Origin: CAWJJM01 sp963843275
Lineage (GTDB): Bacteria > Acidobacteriota > Thermoanaerobaculia > Multivoradales > JBCCEF01
DNA: 64,000 bases
Direction of reading: 5' to 3'
NCBI GenBank assembly: GCA_963843275.1
Contig: CAWJJM010000011.1
Location: 124,001 to 188,000, forward strand
Position numbers and translations under genes: made by a program. This document shows, one piece after another, positions 38,638-47,706 of the stretch. Numbering within the stretch: the stretch's first letter is position 1; each line of letters opens with the position of its first letter. The notes under the pieces were generated by a model. The model made no database searches. It saw only the letters and a list, made by a program, of their open reading frames with translations, and was not told where the DNA came from.

Positions 38638-39881
38638 GGCGTGTCTCCTGCGGTGGCGCCGGGGGCGGCGGCCGGGGTCGTGGGGTCGCCGGACGGCGGC
38701 GGCGTCTCGCCGGACGGCACCTCCGGCGGGCCGGGCGGACCGTCCGGGGCGGGTGCGCCGGCGCCGGCGCGCCGCGGCGCCCGCGCCAGGGCCGCCCGCG
38801 CCGCCGCGTCGTTCCAGCGGCCGATGAAGATCTGTCCCTTGCCGCCGCGCCGGCTCGAGGTCCAGGCCAGGGTGCCGCCGTCGGGCGAGAAGACCGGCAG
38901 GCCGTCGAAGCCGTCGGTGGTGGTCACCCGGACGGGCTCGCGGGTCCCCGCGGCGTCCACCAGGTAGAGCTCGAAGTTGCCGAAGCCCAGCTTGTTGGAG
39001 GCGAAGATCACGTAGTCGCCGGAGGGATGCGGGTAGGGTGCCCAGCTCATCGCCCCGAAGTCGGTGAGGCGGCGGACGTCGCTGCCGTCGGGGCGCATGG
39101 TGTAGATGTCGGCCAGCAGCCCGTCGGGGGTGAAGCGGCGCCAGACGATCCGCGAGCCGTCGGCGAAGAAGAACGGACCGCCGTCGTAGCCGGGCGTGTC
39201 GGTGAGGCGCTCGACCCCGGTGCCGTCGGCGTGCATGCGGTAGATCTCGGCGAAGTAGGAGGGATCGGCCTCCAGCCGCCGGGCGTCCTCGGCGCCGAGC
39301 TCTCCCGCGTAGGCCTGGCGCGTGGAGGTGAAGACGATCCACCGCCCGTCGGGCGAGTAGCTGCCCTCGGCGTCGTAGCCGCGGGCGTGCGTGAGGCGGC
39401 GCAGCTCGCCCCCGGGGCCGGAAGCGGCGTAGAGCTCCATCTCCGGGTCGTAGTCCCAGGCGTAGCGGCGCTCGGTCCCCGCCGCCCGCGCCGCGAGCTC
39501 CTCGCGCTGGTGCTCGGCGCTGAGCGGGTCGTGGTGGGTGGAGGCGAAGAGGATCTCGTCGCTGCCCGGGCGGAAGAACGAGCAGGTGGTCTTGCCGGCG
39601 CCCGTCGACACCCGGCGGGTGTCACCGGTCTCGAGGTCGAGCACGTAGATCTGGAAGAACGGGTTGCCCTCCTCGCGCTCGCTCTGGAAGACGAGGCGGG
39701 TGCCGTCCGGCGAGAAGTAGCCCTCGCCGGCGCGCCGGCCCTCGAAGGTGAGCTGGCGCACGTGGTCGAGGAAGTCCGACTCGTCGGGGGCGGGGGCGTC
39801 GCCCGCCGGCCGGGCGGCGACGGCGAGCGGCAGGACCGCGCCCAGCACGGCTGACAGGGGGACGACGAAGGGTCTGCGCAT
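38634..39881 (-). CDS. Exported PD40 (TolB-like) β-propeller protein
   Basis: 415 aa from ATG 39881, with a signal peptide (VVPLSAVLGAVLPLAVA). Six or more PD40 blades: AGEGYFSPDGTRLVFQSE, SFFRPGSDEILFAS, AEGSYSPDGRWIVFTST, GPFFFADGSRIVWRR, YPHPSGDYVIFASNK, GLPVFSPDGGTLAWTS. A ~65-residue Pro/Ala/Gly-rich tail ends it. The gene overlaps the M28 peptidase, so they are made together; the propeller may bind the substrate or the peptidase. This split arrangement resembles tricorn-like proteins, in which propeller and protease are fused. Confidence 0.85.
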   Translation of the reverse strand: MRRPFVVPLSAVLGAVLPLAVAARPAGDAPAPDESDFLDHVRQLTFEGRRAGEGYFSPDGTRLVFQSEREEGNPFFQIYVLDLETGDTRRVSTGAGKTTCSFFRPGSDEILFASTHHDPLSAEHQREELAARAAGTERRYAWDYDPEMELYAASGPGGELRRLTHARGYDAEGSYSPDGRWIVFTSTRQAYAGELGAEDARRLEADPSYFAEIYRMHADGTGVERLTDTPGYDGGPFFFADGSRIVWRRFTPDGLLADIYTMRPDGSDVRRLTDFGAMSWAPYPHPSGDYVIFASNKLGFGNFELYLVDAAGTREPVRVTTTDGFDGLPVFSPDGGTLAWTSSRRGGKGQIFIGRWNDAAARAALARAPRRAGAGAPAPDGPPGPPEVPSGETPPPSGDPTTPAAAPGATAGDTP

Positions 39882-40324
39882 GCGATCGACCTCGGAACTC
39901 CGGCCGGGCGGCAGGCTCCGGCCGCGCCGAGGATATCGCCTCCGGGGGCCGGCGCGGCGCTCCGGCGGAAGCGCGGCGGCCCCGCCCCGGCCACCCGCCC
40001 GCGCACCTCGCCCGCCACCGCCGGCACGTCGACGAAGCGCGACGCGGCCGGCAGGCCGACGCGCGCCGCTGGGCGGCGACCAGGTCATCCGTGGGGGTCA
40101 TAGTGCCTTCTCGCCGAGCCGGTGCGGTGGGCTGGGGTCCCCCTACCCTACCCGGGGTCCCGCGGGGATCGTCCCCAGCCTCCCGGGCGCAGGGCACCGG
40201 GTGCCGAGGCGCGCGGTGATCGACGCTCGCGCCGTGAGAGGATCGGGGGCCGAATGTCGCTCCGCACCGCACGTCCCGACGGCCCCGGCCGGCGCACCGG
40301 CGCCGCGCCAGCTCCCGGAGCCGG
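39882..40324. other. 443-bp divergent intergenic region with a possible gene remnant
   Basis: Between the PD40 gene (minus) and the GT-C gene (plus). On the minus strand an ATG at 40101 has AGAAGG 6 nt upstream and reads MTPTDDLVAAQRRA before going out of frame; one base on, GLPAASRFVDVPAVAGEVRG continues towards 39,930. This could be a decayed or frameshifted short gene, unidentified. An inverted repeat GGCTGGGG (40130-40137) / CCCCAGCC (40173-40180) is also present. No convincing promoter was recognised. Confidence 0.3.
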
Positions 40325-42016
40325 ATGACGCACGACTCGACGCCGCGCGACCCGGACGCGGGGCGGCGCCTCCTCCGGGCGGCGCTCCTCGGCCTCACGA
40401 TCAGCGCCTGGGGCCTGCTGGTGGGGATCGTCGTGTGGCGCGCCTGGGTCTGCGACGACGCCTACATCACTTTCCGCGTGGTCGACAACTTCCTTCACGG
40501 TCACGGACTGCGTTGGAACGTCGACGAGCGGGTGCAGGTCTACACGCACCCGCTGTGGATGCTCTTGCACATCCCGCTGGTCGCGATCTTCGGCAACGTC
40601 TTCCTGGTCACCGTCGCCCTGTCGGCGACCTGCAGCGTCGCCGCGGTGGCGGTGGCCCAGGGGACCTTCCGCGACCGCCCCTGGGCCGCCCTGCTCCTGC
40701 TCCTGGTCCCGCTCCTGACCTCCCGGGCCTTTCTCGACTACACGACCAGCGGCCTGGAGAACCCCCTGAGCTACCTGTTGTTCGCCCTCTTCGCGTGGCT
40801 GGTGGTGCAACCGCGCCGGCGATGGGGCCTGCTGATCCTGGTCGCGTCGCTGGCGACGCTCAACCGCCTGGACTGCGTCCTGCTCTATCTGCCGGTGCTC
40901 ACCTGGATGCTCGTGCGCGGTCCGACCAGGCCCCGGCTGCGCAGCTGGCTGGGGACCGCGCCGCTGGTGCTCTGGATCGGCTTCGCGACCTTCTACTACG
41001 GCACGCCGGTGCCCAACACCTTCTTCGCGAAGCTCTCGGCGGGGCTGCCGCGGTCGCTCTATCTGCGGCAGGGACGCCTCTACTTCACCGACCTGCTGAT
41101 GACCGACGCCCCGACGCTGATCGCCGTTGTGGTGGCGGTGACGCTGGCCCTCGGCAGCGCCCTGCGGGACCGGGAGGCCGACGGCTCGGAACGACGGTTC
41201 GAGACGGGGATGATCGCCGCCGGCGTCCTCCTCTACGTCGGGTACGTCTTCTCGGTGGGCGGCGACTTCATGTCGGGCCGCTTCCTGGCGGTGCCCCTGT
41301 TCGCCGCGGCCTGGCTGCTCTACGCGATGGCCCCGAAGCTGCCGGACGCGCAGCGGGCCACGATCGTGGCCCTGCTGGTCGTCGGCTTCTTCCTGAAACC
41401 CCCTTACCACCCGTTTCTGGCGACGTATCTCGGCGATCAACGCGGTCTCTACGCCCGCGCCTACTCGCTGTTCACCGTCAGCCCCGAAGGCGGCCTGGGC
41501 CTGCGCACGGGCCTCTCCGACCATCCCTACGTGCACGAACACGGTGATTTCCTGGCCCGGCGCGGCGACCGGCCCGCCCTCGTCATCCGCGGCGCGATCG
41601 GGATCTTCGGGTACTACGCGGGCCCGGACGTGATCGTGATCGACAACTACGCGCTCTCCGACGCGTTGCTCGCGCGGCTTCCCTGGCACGCCCGGCAGAA
41701 CTGGACGGTCGGGGTGCCGGTGGGCCACCTGCCGCGCGGCAAGCCACGGGGCTTCGTCGAGGCCCGGCTCACGGGCTCGAGCGACGGGATGTCGCCCCTG
41801 CTCCGACCGTACTACCGTGCGCTGCGGCGCCTCACCAGCGGCCCCCTGGGGAGCTGGGGGCGCCTGCGCACCCTCGTCGCCTTCCAGCTCGGCGCTTGGG
41901 ACGACGATCTCGCGGCCTACGTCGCGCGCGAGTACGCGCAGACCGAGGAGAAGCCCGGAGGCCACGCCGTCTGGATCCGGACGGCCCGCGGGGTGGAGCC
42001 GGACCCCGGTCCCTGA
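40325..42016 (+). CDS. Polytopic GT-C-like glycosyltransferase (AftB-like)
   Basis: 563 aa, about ten TM helices. The first extracytoplasmic loop has WVCDDAYITFRVVDNFLHGH followed by GLRWNVDERVQVYTHPLW; an Asp-Asp pair there is the usual GT-C catalytic position, and the layout resembles mycobacterial AftB-type polyprenyl-phosphate-sugar-dependent transferases. A ~190-residue soluble C-terminal domain (IFGYYAGPDVIVIDNYALSD) follows. Predicted to add a sugar to a glycan or protein on the outer face of the membrane. GGAG lies just before the ATG. Stands alone, far from the main glycan cluster. Confidence 0.78.
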   Translation: MTHDSTPRDPDAGRRLLRAALLGLTISAWGLLVGIVVWRAWVCDDAYITFRVVDNFLHGHGLRWNVDERVQVYTHPLWMLLHIPLVAIFGNVFLVTVALSATCSVAAVAVAQGTFRDRPWAALLLLLVPLLTSRAFLDYTTSGLENPLSYLLFALFAWLVVQPRRRWGLLILVASLATLNRLDCVLLYLPVLTWMLVRGPTRPRLRSWLGTAPLVLWIGFATFYYGTPVPNTFFAKLSAGLPRSLYLRQGRLYFTDLLMTDAPTLIAVVVAVTLALGSALRDREADGSERRFETGMIAAGVLLYVGYVFSVGGDFMSGRFLAVPLFAAAWLLYAMAPKLPDAQRATIVALLVVGFFLKPPYHPFLATYLGDQRGLYARAYSLFTVSPEGGLGLRTGLSDHPYVHEHGDFLARRGDRPALVIRGAIGIFGYYAGPDVIVIDNYALSDALLARLPWHARQNWTVGVPVGHLPRGKPRGFVEARLTGSSDGMSPLLRPYYRALRRLTSGPLGSWGRLRTLVAFQLGAWDDDLAAYVAREYAQTEEKPGGHAVWIRTARGVEPDPGP

Positions 42017-42154
42017 GCGGGGCGCGCCCGGCGCGCGCCTCGTCGCCCGCTCTCCCGGGCGCCGTCCGAGGGCCGTCCCCGCGGGCGGGCCGCCGCCCGC
42101 GGACCCCCGGGCCGCGCCTTTCCGGCACCCCCGGCGTGAGAAGATGGAGGCTCG

Positions 42155-43099
42155 ATGTGGCGCCGCATCCCAGCCGCTCACCGTCCCCGCCGGGCGAGCG
42201 CCGTCGCCTCCGCCGCGCTCCTGCTGGCGGCGCTCGCCGCCTGCGGCCCGCCCACCAACCCGGACTCCGGGACCGCCGCGCCGCGGCTCGAGGTGGCCGT
42301 GTCGGTGCCGCCGCTCGCCTACCTCGTCGACCGCGTCGGCGCCGAGCGGGTCGCCGTGGAGGTGATGATCCCGCCGGGCTTTTCGCCGCACGATTTCGAG
42401 CCGTCGCCGCAGCAGATCGCCGGGCTCTCCGACGCGGCGCTCTACGTCGCCGTCGGCCATCCCGACTTCAGCTTCGAGAAGCGCTACATCGACCCGGTGC
42501 TCGCCGACCGGCCCGAGCTGCCGATCGTGCGCCTGACCGACTTCGCCGACGAGCTGCCGCCGGCCGGCGACGAGGACGACCCCCACCTGTGGCTGTCGCC
42601 GGCGGTGATGACCGCGGCGGCGGGCGCCGTGGCCGAGGTGCTCGAGCACCGCGACCCGGCCCACGCCGACCTCTACCGGCACAACCTCGACGCCTTCCGC
42701 GCCGACGTGGTGAAGCTGGACGCCGAGATCCGCCGCCAGCTCACCGGTCTGGCGGGCCGCGCCTTCTTCATCTACCACCCCGCCTGGGGACCGTTCGCCG
42801 CCGAGTACGGCCTCGAGCAGGTGGCGATCGAGCGGGCGGGCAAGGAGCCGAGCCCGCGCCAGCTGGCGCGCCTGATCGAGCGCGCCCGCGCCGAGGGCGC
42901 CACGACGATCTTCGTGCAGAAGGGGGCCGCCGCCCGCCCCGCCCGGGCCCTGGCCGCCGAGCTCGGGGTCGAGGTGGTCCCGCTCGACCCGCTGGCCTAC
43001 AACTGGCCCGACGCCCTGCGCACCGCCGCCAGCGACCTGCACGACGCGCTCGCGGCCGCGGCGGACGGTGCCGCGGCGCCTGCCGACCATGGAACCTGA
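42155..43099 (+). CDS. znuA: Zinc/manganese ABC transporter substrate-binding lipoprotein
   Basis: 314 aa, lipobox LLAALAAC. Cluster A-I metal-binding fold with the candidate ligand histidines in GFSPHDFEPSPQQ, VGHPDFSFE, DDPHLWLSPAVM and IYHPAWGPFAAEYG; there is no long His-rich loop, only a GDEDDPH stretch. It captures Zn2+ (or Mn2+) in the periplasm for the ABC importer encoded next. GATGGAGG precedes ATG. The 3' end overlaps the ATPase gene by 11 bp. Metal specificity is not certain. Confidence 0.9.
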   Translation: MWRRIPAAHRPRRASAVASAALLLAALAACGPPTNPDSGTAAPRLEVAVSVPPLAYLVDRVGAERVAVEVMIPPGFSPHDFEPSPQQIAGLSDAALYVAVGHPDFSFEKRYIDPVLADRPELPIVRLTDFADELPPAGDEDDPHLWLSPAVMTAAAGAVAEVLEHRDPAHADLYRHNLDAFRADVVKLDAEIRRQLTGLAGRAFFIYHPAWGPFAAEYGLEQVAIERAGKEPSPRQLARLIERARAEGATTIFVQKGAAARPARALAAELGVEVVPLDPLAYNWPDALRTAASDLHDALAAAADGAAAPADHGT

Positions 43100-43907
43100 C
43101 CGTCCCGCCCCCGCCGCCGGGCCGGCCGCCGGTGCCGCCGCACCGCGGCCGTTGCTCGAGGTCGACCGGGTCACCTTCGGCTACGACGACCGGCCGGTGC
43201 TCGAGGACGTCAGCTTCGTCGTCCGCGAGGGGGACTTCCTGGCCGTCCTGGGCCCCAACGGGGGCGGCAAGACGACCCTGCTGAAGATCCTCCTCGGCCT
43301 GCTGACGCCGTGGTCGGGCACGGTGCGCCGACATCTCTCGGGGCGCCGCGGCGCGCTGGGCTACGTGCCGCAGTTCGCCGGCTTCGACCGCAGCTTCCCG
43401 CTGCGGGTCGAGGACCTCGTGCGCATGGGCCGGCTCGGGCTGCGCGGCCCCGTCGTCCCCTACCGGCGGAGCGACCGTACGGCGGCGGCGCGGGCCGTCG
43501 AGCGCATGGGGCTGGCGGCGCAGCGGCGCGCCCACGTGTCGGAGCTCTCCGGCGGCCAGCTCCAGCGCGCCCTGATCGCCCGCGCCCTGGCCGGGGACCC
43601 CGAGCTGCTGCTGCTCGACGAGCCGCTCGCCTCGGTCGACGCCGAGGCACGCCTGTCGCTGGTGGACCTGCTGCGCGAGCTCCACCACGACATCCCGGTG
43701 CTGGTGGTCACCCACGACCTCACGCCCTTCGCCGGCGCGGTCCGCCAGATCGCCTGCGTCAACCGGCGCCTCCACTACCACGCCGAGGGCCGCCTGACCA
43801 GCGCCATGCTGGAGGAGGTCTACGGCTGCCCGGTCGAGCTGATCGCCCACGGCGTCCCCCACCGCGTCCTGGCGCCCCATGCCGACCCGGCCGAGCCGCC
43901 GCGGTGA
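43089..43907 (+). CDS. znuC: Metal ABC transporter ATP-binding protein
   Basis: 272 aa. Walker A is LGPNGGGKTTLLKILLG, the signature is ELSGGQLQRALIARALAG, Walker B is ELLLLDEPLASVDAEA, and the H-loop is VLVVTHDLTPFA. The start at 43089 lies inside the end of znuA. Its stop overlaps the permease GTG start (GTGA), so the three genes form one operon. It powers metal uptake with the adjacent permease. Confidence 0.93.
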   Translation: MEPDRPAPAAGPAAGAAAPRPLLEVDRVTFGYDDRPVLEDVSFVVREGDFLAVLGPNGGGKTTLLKILLGLLTPWSGTVRRHLSGRRGALGYVPQFAGFDRSFPLRVEDLVRMGRLGLRGPVVPYRRSDRTAAARAVERMGLAAQRRAHVSELSGGQLQRALIARALAGDPELLLLDEPLASVDAEARLSLVDLLRELHHDIPVLVVTHDLTPFAGAVRQIACVNRRLHYHAEGRLTSAMLEEVYGCPVELIAHGVPHRVLAPHADPAEPPR

Positions 43908-44779
43908 TCCACGACTTCCTGACCCACGACTTCCTGCGCCACGCCCTGGCGGCGGGGCTGCTGGCCAGCGTCCTGTGCGGCGTCGTCGGCACGCTCGTGG
44001 TGGTCAAGCGCCTGGTCTTCCTGGGGGCGGGGATCAGCCACGCCTCGTTCGGCGGGCTCGGCGTCTGCTACTACCTGGGGCTCGACCCCTTCCTCGGCGC
44101 CGCCGCGGTGGCGGTGCTGTCGGCGCTCGCCCTGGGCGCCGCCAGCGGCCGCCCGGGGGCGGCGCGCGGCCACGACGCCCGGATCGGGATCCTGTGGGCG
44201 GTGGGGATGGCGGTCGGCGTGGTCTTCGTCCACTGGACGCCGGGTTACGCCCCGAACCTGATGGCCTACCTGTTCGGCAACATCCTCACCGTCGGCAGCC
44301 GCGACGTGCTGCTGGCGGCCGCCCTGGTGGTCGCCGTGGTGGCCGGCTTCGGCGTCTTCTACAAGGAGACCGTGGCGGTGGCGTTCGACGAGGAGTTCGC
44401 CGCCGTGCAGGGGCTGCCGGTGCGGCTCGCGATGACCCTCATCCTGCTGCTGACGGCGCTGTCGGTGGTCTTCCTGATCCAGCTCGTCGGCATCATCCTG
44501 GCGATCGCCCTGCTCACCATCCCCCCGGTGGCGGCGCTGATGGTCTTCCGCCGCTTCCTGGCGGTGGTCGTCGCCTCGACGCTGCTGGGGGCGGCGATGA
44601 CCGTCGGCGGGCTGGCGCTGTCGTACGCCTGGGATCTGCCGTCGGGACCGGCGATGGTCCTGCTCGGGGCGGCCGGGCTGGCGCTGCTCGCCGGCGCCCG
44701 CCGGCTGGCGCGACACCCCGCCAGGGCTACATCCGCAGCAGCACCGATCCCCAGTGCAGCCCCGCCCCCAGGGCGGTGA
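43904..44779 (+). CDS. znuB: Metal ABC transporter permease
   Basis: 291 aa, GTG start, about eight TM helices of the ABC-3 family: VKRLVFLGAGISHASFGGLG near the N-terminus, AYLFGNILTVGSRDV, and LIQLVGIILAIALLTIPPVAA near the C-terminus. A proline/alanine-rich tail overlaps the 3' end of the convergent fabH-like gene by 53 bp. It forms the membrane channel for the ZnuA/ZnuC importer. No Zur-like box was identified upstream of znuA. Confidence 0.92.
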   Translation: MIHDFLTHDFLRHALAAGLLASVLCGVVGTLVVVKRLVFLGAGISHASFGGLGVCYYLGLDPFLGAAAVAVLSALALGAASGRPGAARGHDARIGILWAVGMAVGVVFVHWTPGYAPNLMAYLFGNILTVGSRDVLLAAALVVAVVAGFGVFYKETVAVAFDEEFAAVQGLPVRLAMTLILLLTALSVVFLIQLVGIILAIALLTIPPVAALMVFRRFLAVVVASTLLGAAMTVGGLALSYAWDLPSGPAMVLLGAAGLALLAGARRLARHPARATSAAAPIPSAAPPPGR

Positions 44780-45797
44780 GGGCGACCAGCGCGCCGGGCG
44801 GGGCCTTGCCCTCCAGCCGCGCCTCGTGGAAGGCGAGCGGCAGGGTGGCCGAGGTCGTGTTGCCGTACTTCTGGATGTTGTTGTGCACGCGCTCATCGGG
44901 GAGGCCGAGCGCCCGCTGCGCCACCTGGTTGATGCGCAGGTTGGCCTGGTGCATGACCAGCAGGTCGACGTCGTCGATCCCCAGACCGTGGCGCCCCAGC
45001 AGCTCGCGCGTGACCTCCGGCATGCGGGTCACCGCGAGCTTGAACACCTGCCGCCCGTCCATCACCGGCACCGACTCGCCGGCCGTCACCATCTCGGCGG
45101 TGACGAAGGGGCGCCGCGCCGAGCCCAGCCCCGGGACGTAGAGGATGTCCTTGTGGCTGCCGTCGCCGTACAGCGCGGAGCCCAGGATGCCGCGGCCCTC
45201 GGCGGCGTCGCCGGCGCGGAACACCATGGCGCCGGCGGCGTCGCCGAACAGCACCACCAGGTGGCGGAACCGCGAGTTCCAGGCGAAATCCTCCTCGCCG
45301 AGCGTCCCCTCGCCCCCCTCGAGCAGCTCCCAGGTGGCGGGGGAGAACGGCATCAGGGAGGTGTGGACGTCGGTGCCGATCACCAGCACGGTGCGGGCCG
45401 TGCCGCTGCGGATCAGCGCGTCGGTGGTCTGCAGCGCGTAGGCGAAACCGGCGCACTGCTGGCGCAGGTCGAGCGCCGGCAGGGGCGGCAGGCCGAGGCG
45501 CTCCTGGATCAGGGTGCCGCAGCCGGGGAAGTAGTGGTCCGGGGTCATGGTGGCGCAGACCAGGTAGTCCACCTCCCCCGGCTCGACGCCGGCGTCGGCC
45601 AGCGCCGCGCGCCCCGCCACGGCACCGAGGTCGGCCGACGTCGTGCCGCGCTCGACGAAGCGCCGCTCCTCGATGCCGCTGCGCTCGCGGATCCACTCGT
45701 CGGACGTCTCGAGGACGCGGGACAGGCGGTGGTTGTCGACCACCCGGTCGGGCACGGCGATGCCGCTGCCCGCGAAGACGGCACGAGGCTCGCTCAT
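44727..45797 (-). CDS. fabH: 3-oxoacyl-ACP synthase III family protein
   Basis: 356 aa from ATG 45797. Thiolase fold with the catalytic Cys in LDLRQQCAGFAYALQ, His in LLVMHQANLRINQ and Asn in KYGNTTSATLPLAF; the N-terminal TSDEWIRERSGIEERRF is typical of KAS III. It condenses acetyl-CoA (or a branched starter) with malonyl-ACP. It is longer than E. coli FabH (317 aa) because of insertions around TWELLEGGEGTLGEEDFAWN, seen in FabH paralogues, so a specialised ketosynthase is also possible. No other fab genes are adjacent. Confidence 0.9.
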   Translation of the reverse strand: MSEPRAVFAGSGIAVPDRVVDNHRLSRVLETSDEWIRERSGIEERRFVERGTTSADLGAVAGRAALADAGVEPGEVDYLVCATMTPDHYFPGCGTLIQERLGLPPLPALDLRQQCAGFAYALQTTDALIRSGTARTVLVIGTDVHTSLMPFSPATWELLEGGEGTLGEEDFAWNSRFRHLVVLFGDAAGAMVFRAGDAAEGRGILGSALYGDGSHKDILYVPGLGSARRPFVTAEMVTAGESVPVMDGRQVFKLAVTRMPEVTRELLGRHGLGIDDVDLLVMHQANLRINQVAQRALGLPDERVHNNIQKYGNTTSATLPLAFHEARLEGKAPPGALVALTALGAGLHWGSVLLRM

Positions 45798-45835
45798 GGT
45801 CGTTGCACCTCCACAGCCAGGGCGCCCGGGCGCCG

Positions 45836-46450
45836 TCAGAAGGGCCGGACCGGGGTGGGCGGCGCCGACCCGGGCCGCGGGATGTAGAACTCGGTCAGGT
45901 CGCCGCGCCGGACGAAACGGTAGACGCGGTCGGGGCGCTTGCCGTCCAGGCCGGGCGGCGCGTCGGCCGGGTACTTCCACACCGTCACCGGCGGGTCGCG
46001 GGGGTCGGCCGCGATCTCGTGGTCGACGTCCTCCGGCTCGCCGTAGAGGACGTAGACCGTGCCGCGGGCGGTGCGCCGACCCCGGTAGCCGGCCTCGCCG
46101 TAGCGCCGGTCGGCCTCCGCGACGCGCTCGTCGAAGAGGTTGCGCAGCGGGTTGTCGGGCCGGTTGGGGGCCGGGTTGCGCCGCGCCCAGAAAGCGTCGA
46201 TGAACGCCTCGGCCGCGGCGTCGCCGTCGAGCGCCAGGTAGCGGTCGATCTCGTCCTCGCTGGCCATCCGCGCCACCGGGCCGACCAGCCACTGCGAGTA
46301 GGCCGGCGACAGCCGTGCGTTGGTGAGCTCGGCCGCGTCGGTGTGGCGCAGGCCGACGGCGCCGCCGGAGGCGCAGCCGGCGGCGGCGAGGGCCAGGGCG
46401 GCGAGGGCGAGGCGAGCGCGGCGGAGGTCAGCTACGGCGCAGAAGGTCAA
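45836..46450 (-). CDS. GWxTD domain lipoprotein
   Basis: 204 aa; the TTG start at 46450 is supported by GAGGAG five bases upstream, inside the end of folE (23-bp overlap). Lipobox LALAAAGC. The GWxTD-like domain is visible as IDAFWARRNPAPNRPDNPLRN, RVAEADRRYGEAGYRGRRTARGTVYVLYGEPEDV, cited in two pieces. The GWxTD motif itself is degenerate here (GYRGRRTARG). The family is widespread in Acidobacteriota, function unknown. Confidence 0.82.
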   Translation of the reverse strand: MTFCAVADLRRARLALAALALAAAGCASGGAVGLRHTDAAELTNARLSPAYSQWLVGPVARMASEDEIDRYLALDGDAAAEAFIDAFWARRNPAPNRPDNPLRNLFDERVAEADRRYGEAGYRGRRTARGTVYVLYGEPEDVDHEIAADPRDPPVTVWKYPADAPPGLDGKRPDRVYRFVRRGDLTEFYIPRPGSAPPTPVRPF

Positions 46451-47090
46451 GGAACTCCTCTCGCACGGGGCGTTGGTGGAAGATGCCCCGGATCGCCGAG
46501 GTGGTGGTCAGCGCGCCCGGCTTCTTGACGCCGCGCATCTCGACGCACAGGTGGCGTGCCTCGATGACCACCACCGCGCCCAGCGGGCGCAGGTGCTCCT
46601 CGAGGAAGTTCACCACCTGCTCGGTCAGCCGCTCCTGGAGCTGCGGCCGCTTGGCGTAGAACTCGAGGATGCGGGCGAACTTCGACAGCCCGAGGATGCG
46701 GTCGCGCGGGATGTAGGCGATGTGGGCGTGGCCGTAGAAGGGGACCAGGTGGTGCGCGCACATGGAGTAGAAGGGGATGTTCTTCTCCATCACCATGTGG
46801 CTGTACGACTCGTCGTTGGGGAAGGTGGTCACCTTCGGCTCGGCGCCCTGCTCGAGGCCCTGGAACATCTCCAGGTACATGCGCGCCACCCGGCGGTCGG
46901 TGTCGCGCAGGTTGGGATCCTCGAGGTCGAGGCCGAGCTCGGTCAGGATGCCGCGGACGTGGCGGGCGAGGCGCGTCTCGCGCTCGTCGCGGAAGGGGCG
47001 GGGCCGTAGCGACGCCCCGTCGTCGTCCGCCTCCGCCTCGAAGTCGGCGGGCGGAGCGGTGTAGGTCTCGAGGCTGTCGGGATCGGTCAT
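46428..47090 (-). CDS. folE: GTP cyclohydrolase I
   Basis: 220 aa. It converts GTP to dihydroneopterin triphosphate, first step of folate/pterin synthesis. Zn ligands are in YSMCAHHLVPFYGHAHIAY (Cys and His) and HLCVEMRGVKK (second Cys); QLQERLTEQVVNFL is conserved. It has an N-terminal extension of ~35 residues relative to the core. Coupled downstream to the GWxTD lipoprotein gene, which shares no obvious function. Confidence 0.97.
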   Translation of the reverse strand: MTDPDSLETYTAPPADFEAEADDDGASLRPRPFRDERETRLARHVRGILTELGLDLEDPNLRDTDRRVARMYLEMFQGLEQGAEPKVTTFPNDESYSHMVMEKNIPFYSMCAHHLVPFYGHAHIAYIPRDRILGLSKFARILEFYAKRPQLQERLTEQVVNFLEEHLRPLGAVVVIEARHLCVEMRGVKKPGALTTTSAIRGIFHQRPVREEFLDLLRRS

Positions 47091-47102
47091 GGATCGACTA
47101 TC

Positions 47103-47651
47103 TTAGCAGCGCCGGGGGTCGGTCCCCGGGGGCTTTCCACCGTGCTCCGGGCGGCGCGCCTGGGCCACCAGATGGCCCGCCTCCGGCAGGATGAGCCGCT
47201 CGCAGGCCAGCTCCACGGCGCGCGGCGAACCGGGCAGCGCGAACAGCGCCCGGCCGCGCGCCACCCCGCCGACCGCCCGCGACAGCATCGCCGCCGCCCC
47301 CACCTGCTCGAAGGACAGCAGCCGGAACAGCTCGCCGAAGCCGGGCAGCACGCGCTCGAGCAACGGCTCGACCGCCTCCAGCGTCACGTCGCGCGGCGCC
47401 ACCCCGGTCCCGCCGGTCAGCACCACCACGTCCACCTCCGACCGCGCCAGCAGGCCAGCGACCAGCGGCCGGATCGCGGCCACCTCGTCGCGTACCCGCC
47501 GCGCTTCGACGACCCGGTGTCCGGCCGCCTCCACCAGCTCGCGGGCCCGGCTCCCGGAGACGTCGTCGGCGGCGCCGCGGGTGTCGGACACCGTCACGAG
47601 CGCGAAGCCGAGGCGGGCCGGCGCCTGGCGCAGATGCTCGTCGCGTGCCAT
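47103..47651 (-). CDS. moaB: MoaB/MogA-type molybdopterin adenylyltransferase-like protein
   Basis: 182 aa. Core motifs: FALVTVSDTRGAADDVSGSRARELVE, shown in part, then VVVLTGGTGVAPRDVTLEAVEPLL and LSRAVGGVARGRALFALPGSP. This is the MoCF_biosynth fold that adenylylates molybdopterin before Mo insertion. Twelve bp upstream of folE, giving a pterin-themed pair (both routes begin from GTP). Assignment to MoaB over MogA is by length and motif only. Confidence 0.9.
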   Translation of the reverse strand: MARDEHLRQAPARLGFALVTVSDTRGAADDVSGSRARELVEAAGHRVVEARRVRDEVAAIRPLVAGLLARSEVDVVVLTGGTGVAPRDVTLEAVEPLLERVLPGFGELFRLLSFEQVGAAAMLSRAVGGVARGRALFALPGSPRAVELACERLILPEAGHLVAQARRPEHGGKPPGTDPRRC

Positions 47652-47692
47652 GGGCGGCAGGCTAACACCGTCGCGGGGCGGCCGCCGGCCGC

Positions 47693-47698
47693 TAGAAT
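47693..47698 (+). promoter_or_regulatory. Candidate -10 hexamer before the helicase gene
   Basis: TAGAAT lies 8 nt before the GTG start at 47707 with no Shine-Dalgarno, so the mRNA may be leaderless or nearly so. No good -35 is visible. Confidence 0.35.
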
Positions 47699-47706
47699 GC
47701 CGCCCC

